A stretch of 64,000 nucleotides of DNA, from the NCBI RefSeq assembly GCF_004208635.1, contig NZ_CP035806.1, positions 3,100,001 to 3,164,000 on the forward strand, in the 5' to 3' direction. How positions within the stretch are numbered: the first letter of the stretch is position 1; every line of letters begins with the position of its first letter. Source of the stretch: Leucobacter triazinivorans. GTDB lineage: Bacteria > Actinomycetota > Actinomycetes > Actinomycetales > Microbacteriaceae. This document shows, one piece after another, positions 44,165 through 52,334 of this stretch. Below the pieces are notes generated by a model. That model saw nothing but the letters and a program-made list of their open reading frames with translations, did not search any database and was not told where the DNA came from. A program made the translations under genes and the position numbers.

Positions 44165-44201
44165 TCAGTTGTTCTTGGTTCGAGTCCAGGTACCCCAGCC
44201 A
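44165..44201 (+). other. left attachment site: 3' fragment of tRNA-Gln including CCA
   Basis: The 37 nt read as the 3' anticodon strand, variable loop, T-arm (CTTGGTTCGAGTCCAGG), acceptor strand TACCCCA, discriminator G and CCA of a tRNA-Gln. The 5' half is missing: the bases to the left do not form D- or anticodon arms. Only the first 25 nt are matched at the right end of the island. This is the footprint of a tRNA-derived attP core. Confidence 0.8.
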
Positions 44202-44282
44202 TAAATCTGGCGAGATTCCGCGGCTACACAGCCCATCCGCCCACTCCGTGGTTCGGCCCGTTTCGGGCATTTTTACCACTTT

Positions 44283-44296
44283 GGTCACCAGAAACC
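44283..44296 (+). repeat. candidate integrase arm-type site (left)
   Basis: GGTCACCAGAAACC, identical to the copy at 60554 near the other end of the island. Short direct repeats flanking the core are typical arm-binding sites of tyrosine integrases. Confidence 0.55.
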
Positions 44297-44334
44297 CTCC
44301 CGTTGCCTCCAACCGTGGGTTTCTCAGCGGGGGA

Positions 44335-44577
44335 GTGCCGGTTGCTGCCGGACGCTCCTGGTCGGAGACGTACCTGCCCGGTATAGATCTCCTGCCACCC
44401 CTCACCCCCGTCTTCCTTACCCAGCGTGAGGTCGCCGATCTTCTGCGCGTGCCCGTCCGCACAGTCGAGGATTGGCGACTCACCCGCTCCGGCCCGCCGT
44501 GGGTGAAGCTCGGTCGGCACGTCCGCTACGAGCAGGCGGAACTGCTCGCCTGGGTGAAGGAGCGTCGCCGTGGGTAG
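44335..44577 (+). CDS. excisionase-like helix-turn-helix protein
   Basis: About 80 residues if the GTG at 44335 is used; the N-terminus is uncertain because no good SD is seen and the frame stays open upstream across the att site. The last ~55 residues are an HTH_17/MerR-type excisionase domain: FLTQREVADLLRVPVRTVEDW, then SGPPWVKLGRHVRYEQAELLAWV. The stop overlaps the integrase GTG by 8 nt. It probably directs excision of the island (recombination directionality factor) or regulates int. Confidence 0.8.
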   Translation: MPVAAGRSWSETYLPGIDLLPPLTPVFLTQREVADLLRVPVRTVEDWRLTRSGPPWVKLGRHVRYEQAELLAWVKERRRG

Positions 44578-45775
44578 GCCCCGCATCCGCGCCGGAGAGG
44601 TCGGCAAGATCCAGATCACGAAGCTTGCGAAAGGCAAGATTCGGGCTCGCGCGAGAGCGAGAGATGACGCCGGGGTACTCCATCAGATCGTCGCCGTCGC
44701 CACAACCGAAGAAGCGGCGCGGATCGATCTGCGCCGCAAGGTCGAAGCACTCAGCACCTCGTCGTTCTTCGGGCTCACGGGTGCGAACACGATCGCCGAA
44801 GCCTCCGTGCCTTGGCTGGAACAGGTGAGAGCGCGAGCGGTTGCCGGATCGCTGACGTTCTCGACGTACGAGTCGTATTCGGGAACCGTGCGCTGCGTGC
44901 TGCTGCCGCAGTGCGGTGGAATCACCCTCGACGCATTGACCGTCGGGCGGTGCGACCGAATCATCCAGGCGATCATGCTGGGTCGCAGCGTCTCCGCCGC
45001 CCGCCGCGTCCGCGCAGTGCTTGGACAGATCTGCGGCTACGTGGTGCGGGATGATGCGATCCCGTTCAACCCGGTGCGAGATGTGCAGCGGCTGCCGTTG
45101 CCAGAGAAGAAGACCTCGATCCTCACGCCCGAGCAGATCGCCGGGATTCGCGAGCTCATGCAGCAGTGGCGCGTGAAGCCAGGGAACGGTCCGCGCCCCG
45201 ACTACCGGGCGCTCATCGACGGCATGGACATCATGCTCGGCACCTCCGCCCGCGTGGGTGAGTGTATCGGCCTGCGGCGGTGCGATGTGGACATGACCGT
45301 GTCACCGCCGACGGTGCTCATCGGCGGCACGATCGTGCAGACCAAGGAGCAGGGCATCCATCGGAAGAACTCGCCCAAGCGCACGCGGCAGCGCCGTCGG
45401 GTGGCGCTCCCGGCACTGTCGGCGGGTGCGGTGCGTCGTCGTCTCGCGCTGGCGGGTCGGGGGAAGGAGGCACTGTTGTTCGCGACGAAGAACGGCAACC
45501 CGATCAGCGTCAGCAACTACGAACGCCTCCTGCGCTCCTTCGTCGACGACAACCGCGATGCCCTCGAAGAACTCGGCGTGGAGGTCGATCAATACTCGAC
45601 GCACATCTACCGCCGCACGACCGCGACACTCGTCGAGCGCGCGGCGGGCCTCACGCTCGCGTCTCGACTGCTGGGGCATGCGAACGAGCAGATCACGCGA
45701 ACCAGCTACGTCGTCAGCGCCGAGGAGGTCGACCCGATCACGGTTGACGTGCTCGACCAGATCCTGGGGAGTTGA
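44570..45775 (+). CDS. int: tyrosine-type site-specific integrase
   Basis: A 401-residue phage-type integrase. The N-terminus (about 1-60) resembles an arm-binding domain, residues ~65-170 a SAM-like core-binding domain, and ~180-400 the catalytic domain, with the Arg in GTSARVGECIGLRRCDV, HIYRRTT (H-x-x-R), LGHANEQITRTSYV (second His and the nucleophilic Tyr). All catalytic residues appear present, so the enzyme could be active. GTG start overlaps the HTH gene. It lies 369 bp from the left att site, the usual arrangement. Confidence 0.93.
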   Translation: MGRPRIRAGEVGKIQITKLAKGKIRARARARDDAGVLHQIVAVATTEEAARIDLRRKVEALSTSSFFGLTGANTIAEASVPWLEQVRARAVAGSLTFSTYESYSGTVRCVLLPQCGGITLDALTVGRCDRIIQAIMLGRSVSAARRVRAVLGQICGYVVRDDAIPFNPVRDVQRLPLPEKKTSILTPEQIAGIRELMQQWRVKPGNGPRPDYRALIDGMDIMLGTSARVGECIGLRRCDVDMTVSPPTVLIGGTIVQTKEQGIHRKNSPKRTRQRRRVALPALSAGAVRRRLALAGRGKEALLFATKNGNPISVSNYERLLRSFVDDNRDALEELGVEVDQYSTHIYRRTTATLVERAAGLTLASRLLGHANEQITRTSYVVSAEEVDPITVDVLDQILGS

Positions 45776-45827
45776 CCATGCGAAGGGAGCTCTTGCCCAG
45801 CCAGTATTTTCGTTATACATTAATGGC

Positions 45828-46091
45828 ATGTGCGAGCGCGAGACGATCAACGGGGTTCCCGTCACCGAGGAACAGATCGCAGCCTGGGCCGCCGAAGCCG
45901 AAGCCGGCTATGACGTTGCGGCGTTGAAGAAGCGTGGTCGCGGACGCCCCGGTCGCGGGGCTGAGCCGTCTCAGGTGGTCGCGCTCCGGCTCACCCTTGA
46001 AGAGATTGCCGCGATCGATGAGCGCGCAGAGCGTGAGGGCAAGTCACGCTCAGAAGTCATCCGCGAAGCGCTTCATCTGTCGGCAGCGTGA
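45828..46091 (+). CDS. ribbon-helix-helix antitoxin (CopG-like)
   Basis: An 87-residue DNA-binding antitoxin candidate. The C-terminal ~45 residues form an RHH domain (VVALRLTLEEIAAIDERAEREGKSRSEVIREAL); an N-terminal acidic segment (EEQIAAWAAEAEAGYD) and a basic GRGRPGRG linker precede it. The stop overlaps the next start by 4 nt, typical of toxin-antitoxin operons, which are autoregulated through the RHH protein. An AT-rich TATACATTAAT patch directly upstream of ATG 45828 probably contains the promoter. Confidence 0.85.
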   Translation: MCERETINGVPVTEEQIAAWAAEAEAGYDVAALKKRGRGRPGRGAEPSQVVALRLTLEEIAAIDERAEREGKSRSEVIREALHLSAA

Positions 46092-46327
46092 ACGTTCACG
46101 ATTCGGCGTTGAAGCACGGTGTTCTCCGTGAAGACGCGATTCAGGCGGCGACATGGGCAGTGTGGATCGAGGATCTCGATGAGAACAGCCCGGCGCGTCA
46201 GTTGCGGCTCGGCTTCGACACTCGCGGTCGACTCTTAGAGACGGTCGTTCTCGTCTTCGATAGCGGTAATGAGCTGGTGATTCACGCAATGAAGGCTCGA
46301 CCGCAGATGATCGACCTGCTGCCCTAA
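46088..46327 (+). CDS. BrnT-like toxin of the RHH toxin-antitoxin pair
   Basis: A 79-residue basic/acidic small protein: HDSALKHGVLREDAIQAATW, then QLRLGFDTRGRLLETVVLVFDSG and NELVIHAMKARPQ. The strand-rich core and C-terminal MKAR are reminiscent of the BrnT ribonuclease fold, although residue-level homology is only suggestive. Its GTG lies inside the antitoxin stop codon. It likely stabilises the island or acts in abortive infection. Confidence 0.75.
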   Translation: MNVHDSALKHGVLREDAIQAATWAVWIEDLDENSPARQLRLGFDTRGRLLETVVLVFDSGNELVIHAMKARPQMIDLLP

Positions 46328-46584
46328 TCGGGTACTTCATTCAGTATTCGTGCGAGCACTTGCCGTTGACGCGGCGTGCAGTCGTCAATGCTCTTCTTCT
46401 CGACGGTGAGCGCCCACCAGAGTGTCTGTTCGATGCCGCAATCGCCGCAGGTGCGCGGCGACACCACACCCCATGCGCCCATTCGGAGCGGGAAATCCCA
46501 GCCTGCATCGAAGGCCTCTTCGGAGGTCAGGATCGCAGTTGACCCACAGGCCTCGCACCAGTGCTCGAATCGCTCTTCTTCCAT
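46324..46584 (-). CDS. small CxxC zinc-ribbon-like protein, unknown function
   Basis: An 86-residue protein with two Cys pairs, HWCEACGSTA and RTCGDCGIEQ, spaced as in zinc ribbons. It ends in CTPRQRQVLARILNEVPD. There is no recognised family and no signal peptide. It converges on the toxin gene with a 4-nt overlap of the coding ends. The compact, well-conserved-looking sequence and two CxxC motifs support a real gene. Confidence 0.7.
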   Translation of the reverse strand: MEEERFEHWCEACGSTAILTSEEAFDAGWDFPLRMGAWGVVSPRTCGDCGIEQTLWWALTVEKKSIDDCTPRQRQVLARILNEVPD

Positions 46585-46688
46585 GGAGCGAGGTTAGCTC
46601 TGACGTCCGACAGTGATCCGTGCATTACACCGCTCTCTCCTGTCTCTTCACGGCGCTCGAAAGTGGCTACGGTGTCGATAACTTGCTG

Positions 46689-46717
46689 TTGACGTACTTT
46701 CGGAACGGAGCTAGGGT
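46689..46717 (+). promoter_or_regulatory. sigma-70-type promoter, TTGACG-N17-TAGGGT
   Basis: A -35 TTGACG at 46689-46694 and -10 TAGGGT at 46712-46717 with the ideal 17-bp spacer. No SD or plausible coding frame follows, pointing to a non-coding transcript. Confidence 0.6.
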
Positions 46718-46720
46718 GCT

Positions 46721-46860
46721 GGAACCGCAACCGATTCAGGTTGCCCAGTTCCTCGAGTTTTCAGGGAGATCGGGTGGTTGTGTCGAATCGGCACCACCGC
46801 AGAAGGCTCAGATTCTAGCTTTCGGCGAGCAGAGTGCGGGTGTGCCGATTCGGCACCCCC
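46721..46860 (+). ncRNA. candidate structured non-coding RNA
   Basis: Immediately after the promoter, GGAAC/GTTCC and GCAACC/GGTTGC nest around GATTCA (46721-46752). A second structure pairs 46781-46801 with 46835-46855 at 18 of 21 positions, the right arm itself containing the palindrome GTGCCGATTCGGCAC. No translated product fits. Class unknown; no reverse transcriptase (retron) or type III toxin partner is adjacent. Confidence 0.4.
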
Positions 46861-48362
46861 GTGAACTCTCCAGAACCGATCCAAGGTGCGCAGATTTCTT
46901 CCTGTGCTCATCCTGGGAGTGTTCGCTTCATCAACGCGGGTACGGCCGATCTCGTCAGAGCCGCAGGGGTCATAGCATAGACGGCCCGGAACCTTGAAGC
47001 TCAAAATGTGCTCCCCATCGCTGAGCGCAATGAGAGCGGCCACTGTAGATACCGATCTGACGCACTTGAGTGCGCTGCATTCCTACCGGGTGCTCACTCG
47101 CGCATGGAGCGTCGGTCGCGCGCATCATCATGGTTCTGATCACTGCAAGAGATATTGCAACGAGGATTGCAGAGCTGGATGCGGCACACGCTGCACCGTA
47201 CTCGCAAGGACAGGAGCTGGGGATGACCTTGCACGCGCAATGCACGCCGTAGGAAACGAGCAACCTCGCGCCGGGATCGAGTGAGCGTGCCGCCCTCGGC
47301 GGGGCAAGGGTCACCGAAGCCTGACCGTCGCAATCATCGAACGCTGTCGAACTCTCGACCAATGCTCCCGTCACTCGATCCACGCCGCCGGACTCGTTGG
47401 CGCGTACCTCGAGCCAGTTGAGAGCGCACAAACCCTAGCCGCCAGTTGGGTAGGCTTCACACTCTTGGAGTCCTCGGCTCCGAGGAATGCGCTCCGCTGG
47501 GCCGCTCGCGGCGACGTGCCGCGACGACACCCCGCGCACGAGGCCCAACGGCAGGCTCCGTCTTCTGACTCGACACAGCGGCACCTGTGCTCGCGTGCTC
47601 GCGGACGGATTCCTGCTGCTGAAGAGCGACCGCCGACTCCGGAAACTTTGCCGAGGTTCATCCTAGCGTTTCTCCCTCACACGATCGGCAATCATCGACC
47701 GTTCGGGCATTGCCGCGGCAAATATCACGTCTCACCCGCATCGGTCATGGCGCTGTCGGCTCTTCATACGAGAGTTCCTTCGCTGGGAGGAACCAAGTCC
47801 CGCGCCGTGGTGGGAGTTCGCCTACGGCAGTACCCGCCTCACTCACAGGTACCCTTGTGGCGGCGAGGATCTAACGAATGCCCGCGGCAGGCGAGAAGCC
47901 GACTTGGGAAGGGAAAGAGCCGAGTCGGATGTGGGGGAGACTCCGCAACTTATCGTGCGAGTTCTTCGATTCCCCAGCGGCTGACCAGATCGGAGCGCAA
48001 GCGCGCGATAGCCGTGGTGACCTCTCGACGAGGAAATGTCTGTGTATCATCGTTGCTCCTGGCTTGTAGTCTGCGCAATCGGCCCACCGCATCGAATACG
48101 TCGAATGCCTTCGACGGCCAATCTAAATCCCCTACGTCAGCGGTAGCTTGCAAGTTCCGGGGTGAGGTCGCACGTTGCCGCAGCGGAAAGCTGCAACGGG
48201 GCAACCGGGGCTCGCCCTCGAGCGCGATGCAGATAATGCAGCAGCGGTTGCGAAAACTGTAGCCATCGCATCTGATCAGCCATGTACTTAGGTTCAAGAT
48301 GGAACTTCGACGTTCGCATGTGCCATGTGAGGAAGCCCTGGCGCGCGAGACCTGCTGGGATC

Positions 48363-48533
48363 ATGAGGATGGTGCCTGACTCAAGGCGCGTTTCGTTGAA
48401 AGAGGCTTGCACTCGTGTCTATTCCGAGATCGTAGACGTGGCTTTCACGGTGCAACGACCCGAGGACGTACGCGTTTTAATCCACGAAAAGTTCGGCCAT
48501 CACCATCTGGAGTGCGATCTGGACGACTACTGA
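48363..48533 (+). CDS. possible small protein upstream of hsdM
   Basis: A 56-codon frame, MRMVPDSRRVSLKEACTRVY then SEIVDVAFTVQRPEDVRVLI and HEKFGHHHLECDLDDY. The composition looks protein-like (amphipathic helix, acidic end), but I recognise no family and no SD is clear; it could be the C-terminal remnant of a longer gene. It ends 100 bp before hsdM. Confidence 0.35.
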   Translation: MRMVPDSRRVSLKEACTRVYSEIVDVAFTVQRPEDVRVLIHEKFGHHHLECDLDDY

Positions 48534-48633
48534 GAGGGCGGGATCAAGTGCCAAACGTGACTCGCCGATAAACTGCATCAAGAAGGATCAACTGAGGTAC
48601 GGAAGCGCCAAGGGCGCGAAGGAGTAGCACTCT

Positions 48634-51087
48634 GTGGCGCTGAAAAAGTCGGATCTGTACAGCTCGCTGTGGGCGGGCGCGGACGAACTCCGTGGCGGCA
48701 TGGACGCCAGTCAGTACAAGGACTACGTCCTGACGCTGCTGTTCGTGAAGTACGTTTCGGACAAGGCCAAGGCCGACCCCTATGCGGATGTTGAGGTGCC
48801 CGAGGGCGGCTCGTTCGACGACTTGGTCGTGCTGAAGGGCAAGCCGGACCTTGGTGAGCAGGTCAACGTCGCCATCCGCAGGCTTGCCGACGCCAACGAC
48901 CTGCAAGGCGTCATCAACAACGCTGACTTCGATGACCCGGACAAGCTCGGCAAGGGCAAGGAGCTCGTTGACCGCCTGACCAAGCTGATCGGTATCTTCC
49001 AGGACCTCGACTTCACCGGCTCCCGTGCTGAGGGCGACGACCTGCTGGGCGATGCCTACGAGTACTTGATGCGTCACTTTGCCAGCGAGTCGGGCAAGAG
49101 CAAGGGCCAGTTTTATACGCCGGCCGAAGTCTCGCGTGTCATGGCTGCGCTCGTCGGCATCAAGCCGGACACCCCAAAGTCGGCAACCGTCTACGACCCG
49201 ACCTGTGGGTCTGGCTCGCTACTGCTCAAGGTGGCCGACGCCGCACCGAACGGGCTGACGATCTACGGCCAGGAGAAGGACAACGCCACTCGCGCTCTTG
49301 CGGTGATGAACATGCACCTCCACGGGAACGGGACGGCGGAGATCCGTCAGGGCGACACGATCACGAGCCCGCAGTTCCTCCGGGGCAACGAACTGCAGAC
49401 CTTTGACTACCTCGTCGCCAACCCGCCCTTCAGTGTGAAGTCGTGGAACAACGGCCTGGAGAATGAGTACGGCCGATTCGACGGCTACGGGCGTCCGCCT
49501 GAGAAGAACGGCGACTACGCCTTCCTGCTCCACATGATCAAGAGCCTCAAGAGCACCGGCAAGGGCGCAGTCATCCTGCCGCACGGCGTGCTCTTCCGCG
49601 GCAACGCCGAGGCGACCATCCGCAAGGAACTGATTAAGCGCGGTTACATCAAGGGAATCATCGGCCTGCCGGCGAACCTCTTCTATGGCACTGGCATCCC
49701 GGCCTGCATCATCGTGCTCGACAAGGAGAGTGCCGTCGGTCGGACTGGCATCTTCATGATCGATGCGAGCAGGGGCTTTGCCAAGGATGGTAACAAGAAC
49801 CGCCTTCGCCCGCGCGACATGCACCAGATCATCGACGCCTTTGTTTACCAGAAGGAGATCGAGCGCTACTCGCGCATGGTACCGTTGGCCGAGATCACCG
49901 ACCCGAAGAACGACTACAACCTCAACATTCCTCGCTACATCGACGGCTCCGAACCCGAGGACATCCAAGACCTGCACGCCCACCTTAAGGGCGGGATTCC
50001 GAACCGCGACCTCGACGCACTCCAGCCCTACTGGAACGCCTTCCCGAGCCTGCGCACCGCTCTGTTCCAGCCGCTGCGCGATGGCTACAGTGAGCTGGCC
50101 ATCGACAACGATGAGATTCAGACCGCGATCACCGGATCCGGCGAATACGCAGCGTTCGTGAGCAACACCAACGGCTCGGTCAATCGCTGGTGGAACGAGC
50201 ACGAAGGAGCGTTACAGGGCATTACGCCCGCCACCCGCCCCTCAGAATTGATTGCGGAACTTGGCGACAGCCTGCTGGATGAGTTCCGCACACAGCCCCT
50301 CCTCGACGAGTACGGGGTGTACGAACAGCTGATTAGCTACTGGAACGACGTCATGCACGACGACGTCGCCCTGATCATGAGCGAGGGCTGGGACGGCGCG
50401 GCCAAGCCGCGCGCTGCCCGCATCCTCGGGTACGACAAGAACAAGAAGCCAAAGTACGAGTCGGCGCACATCACGTTCGGCACCGGCGTCAAAGCACAGC
50501 GCTGGGTGATGGACCTGGTACCGCCCGAGCTGATCGTTGCCCGCTACTTCGCCAAGGAGCAGGCCGACCTCGACGCGCTGGAGGCAACTGTGGAGGCTGC
50601 TGGTCAGGCGATCGAGGAGTACGTCGAAGAGCACGCCGTCGAAGAAGGACTCCTGCTCGACGCAACCGATGACGATGGCAAGGTCACCAACAAAACAGTC
50701 ACTGACCGACTGAAGGCTGCCAAAGCAGAGGGCGCTGACAGCGACGAGATCAAGGCCCTTGCCCACGTTATCGGCCTGTTCAGGGCTGAGACCGCCGCGA
50801 AGAAGGCGGTCAAGGAAGCCCGGATCAAGCTTGACCAACTGACGCTCACGCGGTACTCGCAGCTCACCACTGCCGATATCCAGAGCCTCGTCATCCACGA
50901 CAAGTGGGGTGGCCGCGTGGTTGCCGGAGTTCAGGCAGAACGAGCCGCGCTGATCCAGAAGCTCGTACAGCGCCTGAACGTGCTCGGCGCTCGCTACGAA
51001 CAGACCGTGGGCGACCTTGACGCTGAGGTTGAGGCGTTGACCGCGAAGGTCGCGGCTCATTTGGCTGCGATGGGGGTCGGCGTATGA
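48634..51087 (+). CDS. hsdM: type I restriction-modification system methylase subunit
   Basis: N6-adenine methyltransferase subunit M of a type I R-M system. The 817 residues open with the HsdM_N helical domain (SDLYSSLWAGADELRGGMDASQYKDYVLTLLFVKYVSD compressed over ~5-45). SAM-binding motif I is DPTCGSGSLLLK (about 188) and the catalytic NPPF is near 262. The C-terminal ~330 residues (from about 480) exceed the usual ~500-residue HsdM and are helical and acidic, with a long coiled-coil-like end. GTG start with AAGGAG 9 nt upstream. It heads the defence operon and overlaps hsdS by 4 nt. Confidence 0.95.
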   Translation: MALKKSDLYSSLWAGADELRGGMDASQYKDYVLTLLFVKYVSDKAKADPYADVEVPEGGSFDDLVVLKGKPDLGEQVNVAIRRLADANDLQGVINNADFDDPDKLGKGKELVDRLTKLIGIFQDLDFTGSRAEGDDLLGDAYEYLMRHFASESGKSKGQFYTPAEVSRVMAALVGIKPDTPKSATVYDPTCGSGSLLLKVADAAPNGLTIYGQEKDNATRALAVMNMHLHGNGTAEIRQGDTITSPQFLRGNELQTFDYLVANPPFSVKSWNNGLENEYGRFDGYGRPPEKNGDYAFLLHMIKSLKSTGKGAVILPHGVLFRGNAEATIRKELIKRGYIKGIIGLPANLFYGTGIPACIIVLDKESAVGRTGIFMIDASRGFAKDGNKNRLRPRDMHQIIDAFVYQKEIERYSRMVPLAEITDPKNDYNLNIPRYIDGSEPEDIQDLHAHLKGGIPNRDLDALQPYWNAFPSLRTALFQPLRDGYSELAIDNDEIQTAITGSGEYAAFVSNTNGSVNRWWNEHEGALQGITPATRPSELIAELGDSLLDEFRTQPLLDEYGVYEQLISYWNDVMHDDVALIMSEGWDGAAKPRAARILGYDKNKKPKYESAHITFGTGVKAQRWVMDLVPPELIVARYFAKEQADLDALEATVEAAGQAIEEYVEEHAVEEGLLLDATDDDGKVTNKTVTDRLKAAKAEGADSDEIKALAHVIGLFRAETAAKKAVKEARIKLDQLTLTRYSQLTTADIQSLVIHDKWGGRVVAGVQAERAALIQKLVQRLNVLGARYEQTVGDLDAEVEALTAKVAAHLAAMGVGV

Positions 51088-52334
51088 CAGCGAGTTCGTT
51101 CCCAGTCAGGCGGCTGGCGGAAGTCGCAAACAAGATCCAAGATGGCACTCATTTCTCGCCCCGCTTGGGCGGAGGAGGCTTCAAGTACATCACGTCCAAG
51201 AACATCGGATTCGGTAAACTCCGACTCGATTCTGTGGACACGATCTCGTTCGAGGAACACGAAAAGATCTACCGGCGCGCGGACACCAGATTCGGTGATG
51301 TCCTGCTGACGAAGGACGGAGCAAATACGGGCAATGCCGCGCTCAACACGTTCAACGAAGAGATAAGTCTCCTTTCAAGCGTCGCCTTCATCCGAGCAAA
51401 TCCGAAGCTCTCCGTAGAGCCGTTTATTCTGCAGTACTTCCTGTCCGGTGATGGGCAGCGTCAGATCACTGACGCAATGTCTGGAAATGCTATTACGCGT
51501 CTAACCCTGACAAAGATCAAAGACCTACTGGTTCCGGTGCCAGGTGTGGATGAGCAGCAAAGGATCGGCGCGGCCCTAGGAGATGTCGACTCCCTGATGT
51601 CTTCGCTGGAGCGGTTAATCGCCAAGAAGCGCGCGATCAAACAAGGCATGATGCAGGAGCTCCTGACTGGCAAGAGGCGCTTGCCTGGCTTCGCGGAGCC
51701 GTGGCGAGTCATAAGGCTCGGGGACCACGTCACCTATGTGAAGAACGTGGCGCTCTCACGTGCTCAGCTCGACTCGTCGTCCCCGCTCCGCTACCTGCAC
51801 TATGGCGACATCCATACTCGAAGCGCCTCTACATTGGATGCTTCGGTGGAGCATATGCCTCGGGCACCTAGGCTCCTCGCGCGCAATGCTGGACTACTCC
51901 AGGTTGGTGACCTCGTATTCGCTGATGCTTCCGAGGATCCAGACGGTGTCGGCAAGTCGGTTGAGATCACAGGCGTTCCGGATGAGGGAGTGATTCCGGG
52001 ATTGCACACGATCGCTGCCAGGTTTGATAAGCGCGTCTTTGCCGATGGGTTCAAGGCGTACTTGCAGTTTATGGCTGACTTCAGGGCGCAGCTCCTGGCG
52101 CTCGCTGCCGGTACGAAGGTTCTCGCGACTACTCGTGCATACATTTCCCGCATCGAGTTGAACTTGCCTGGCGTTGCTGAGCAGACAGCGATCTCCGAGG
52201 CGGTACGGGACGCAGAGATCGAGGTCGAAGCTCTCGCGCGCCGTCTCGAAGCTACCCGTGCCATCAAGCAGGGCATGATGCAGGAGCTGCTGACCGGGCG
52301 CACTCGCCTGCAGACCAGGGAGGAAGCAGCATGA
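51084..52334 (+). CDS. hsdS: type I restriction-modification system specificity subunit
   Basis: A 416-residue DNA-recognition subunit with two target-recognition domains (about 1-150 and 205-360), each followed by a conserved helical region. The two conserved regions end in nearly identical IKQGMMQELLTGKRRLPGF (about 190-208) and IKQGMMQELLTGRTRLQ (about 396-412). This internal repeat is the basis of half-site swapping between hsdS genes. The recognition sequence cannot be predicted here. ATGA overlaps link it to hsdM and hsdR. Confidence 0.95.
   Translation: MTASSFPVRRLAEVANKIQDGTHFSPRLGGGGFKYITSKNIGFGKLRLDSVDTISFEEHEKIYRRADTRFGDVLLTKDGANTGNAALNTFNEEISLLSSVAFIRANPKLSVEPFILQYFLSGDGQRQITDAMSGNAITRLTLTKIKDLLVPVPGVDEQQRIGAALGDVDSLMSSLERLIAKKRAIKQGMMQELLTGKRRLPGFAEPWRVIRLGDHVTYVKNVALSRAQLDSSSPLRYLHYGDIHTRSASTLDASVEHMPRAPRLLARNAGLLQVGDLVFADASEDPDGVGKSVEITGVPDEGVIPGLHTIAARFDKRVFADGFKAYLQFMADFRAQLLALAAGTKVLATTRAYISRIELNLPGVAEQTAISEAVRDAEIEVEALARRLEATRAIKQGMMQELLTGRTRLQTREEAA

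Larger units (their letters stand above)
46585..48362. other. gene-poor stretch in the island (about 1.8 kb)
   Basis: Several open frames of 60-265 codons exist here, but their translations are rich in Arg/Ser/His and look random, with no family resemblance, and none has a good SD. The minus-strand frame 47950-48297 ends in a helical, protein-like segment (SKAFDVFDAVGRLRRLQARS) and could be a decayed gene. The stretch does hold a promoter with nested stem-loops at 46.69-46.86 kb and a tight 7-bp hairpin at 47471-47486. Most of it appears to be non-coding or decayed DNA. Confidence 0.55.

Noticed and set aside
44165..44201. A functional tRNA-Gln gene at the left edge of the island
   Set aside because: Only the 3' half is present; no D-arm, anticodon or 5' acceptor strand is found in the preceding bases.
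46700..46860. Retron msr-msd RNA
   Set aside because: No reverse transcriptase gene anywhere in the island; stem-loops alone are insufficient.
46970..47431. 153-codon minus-strand frame
   Set aside because: Random-looking composition and Cys/Met clusters without zinc-finger spacing; no SD or family resemblance.
47465..48262. 265-codon plus-strand frame in the gene-poor stretch
   Set aside because: Translation is Arg/Ser/His-rich with no domain-like pattern, no SD, and it overlaps equally open minus-strand frames; judged random.
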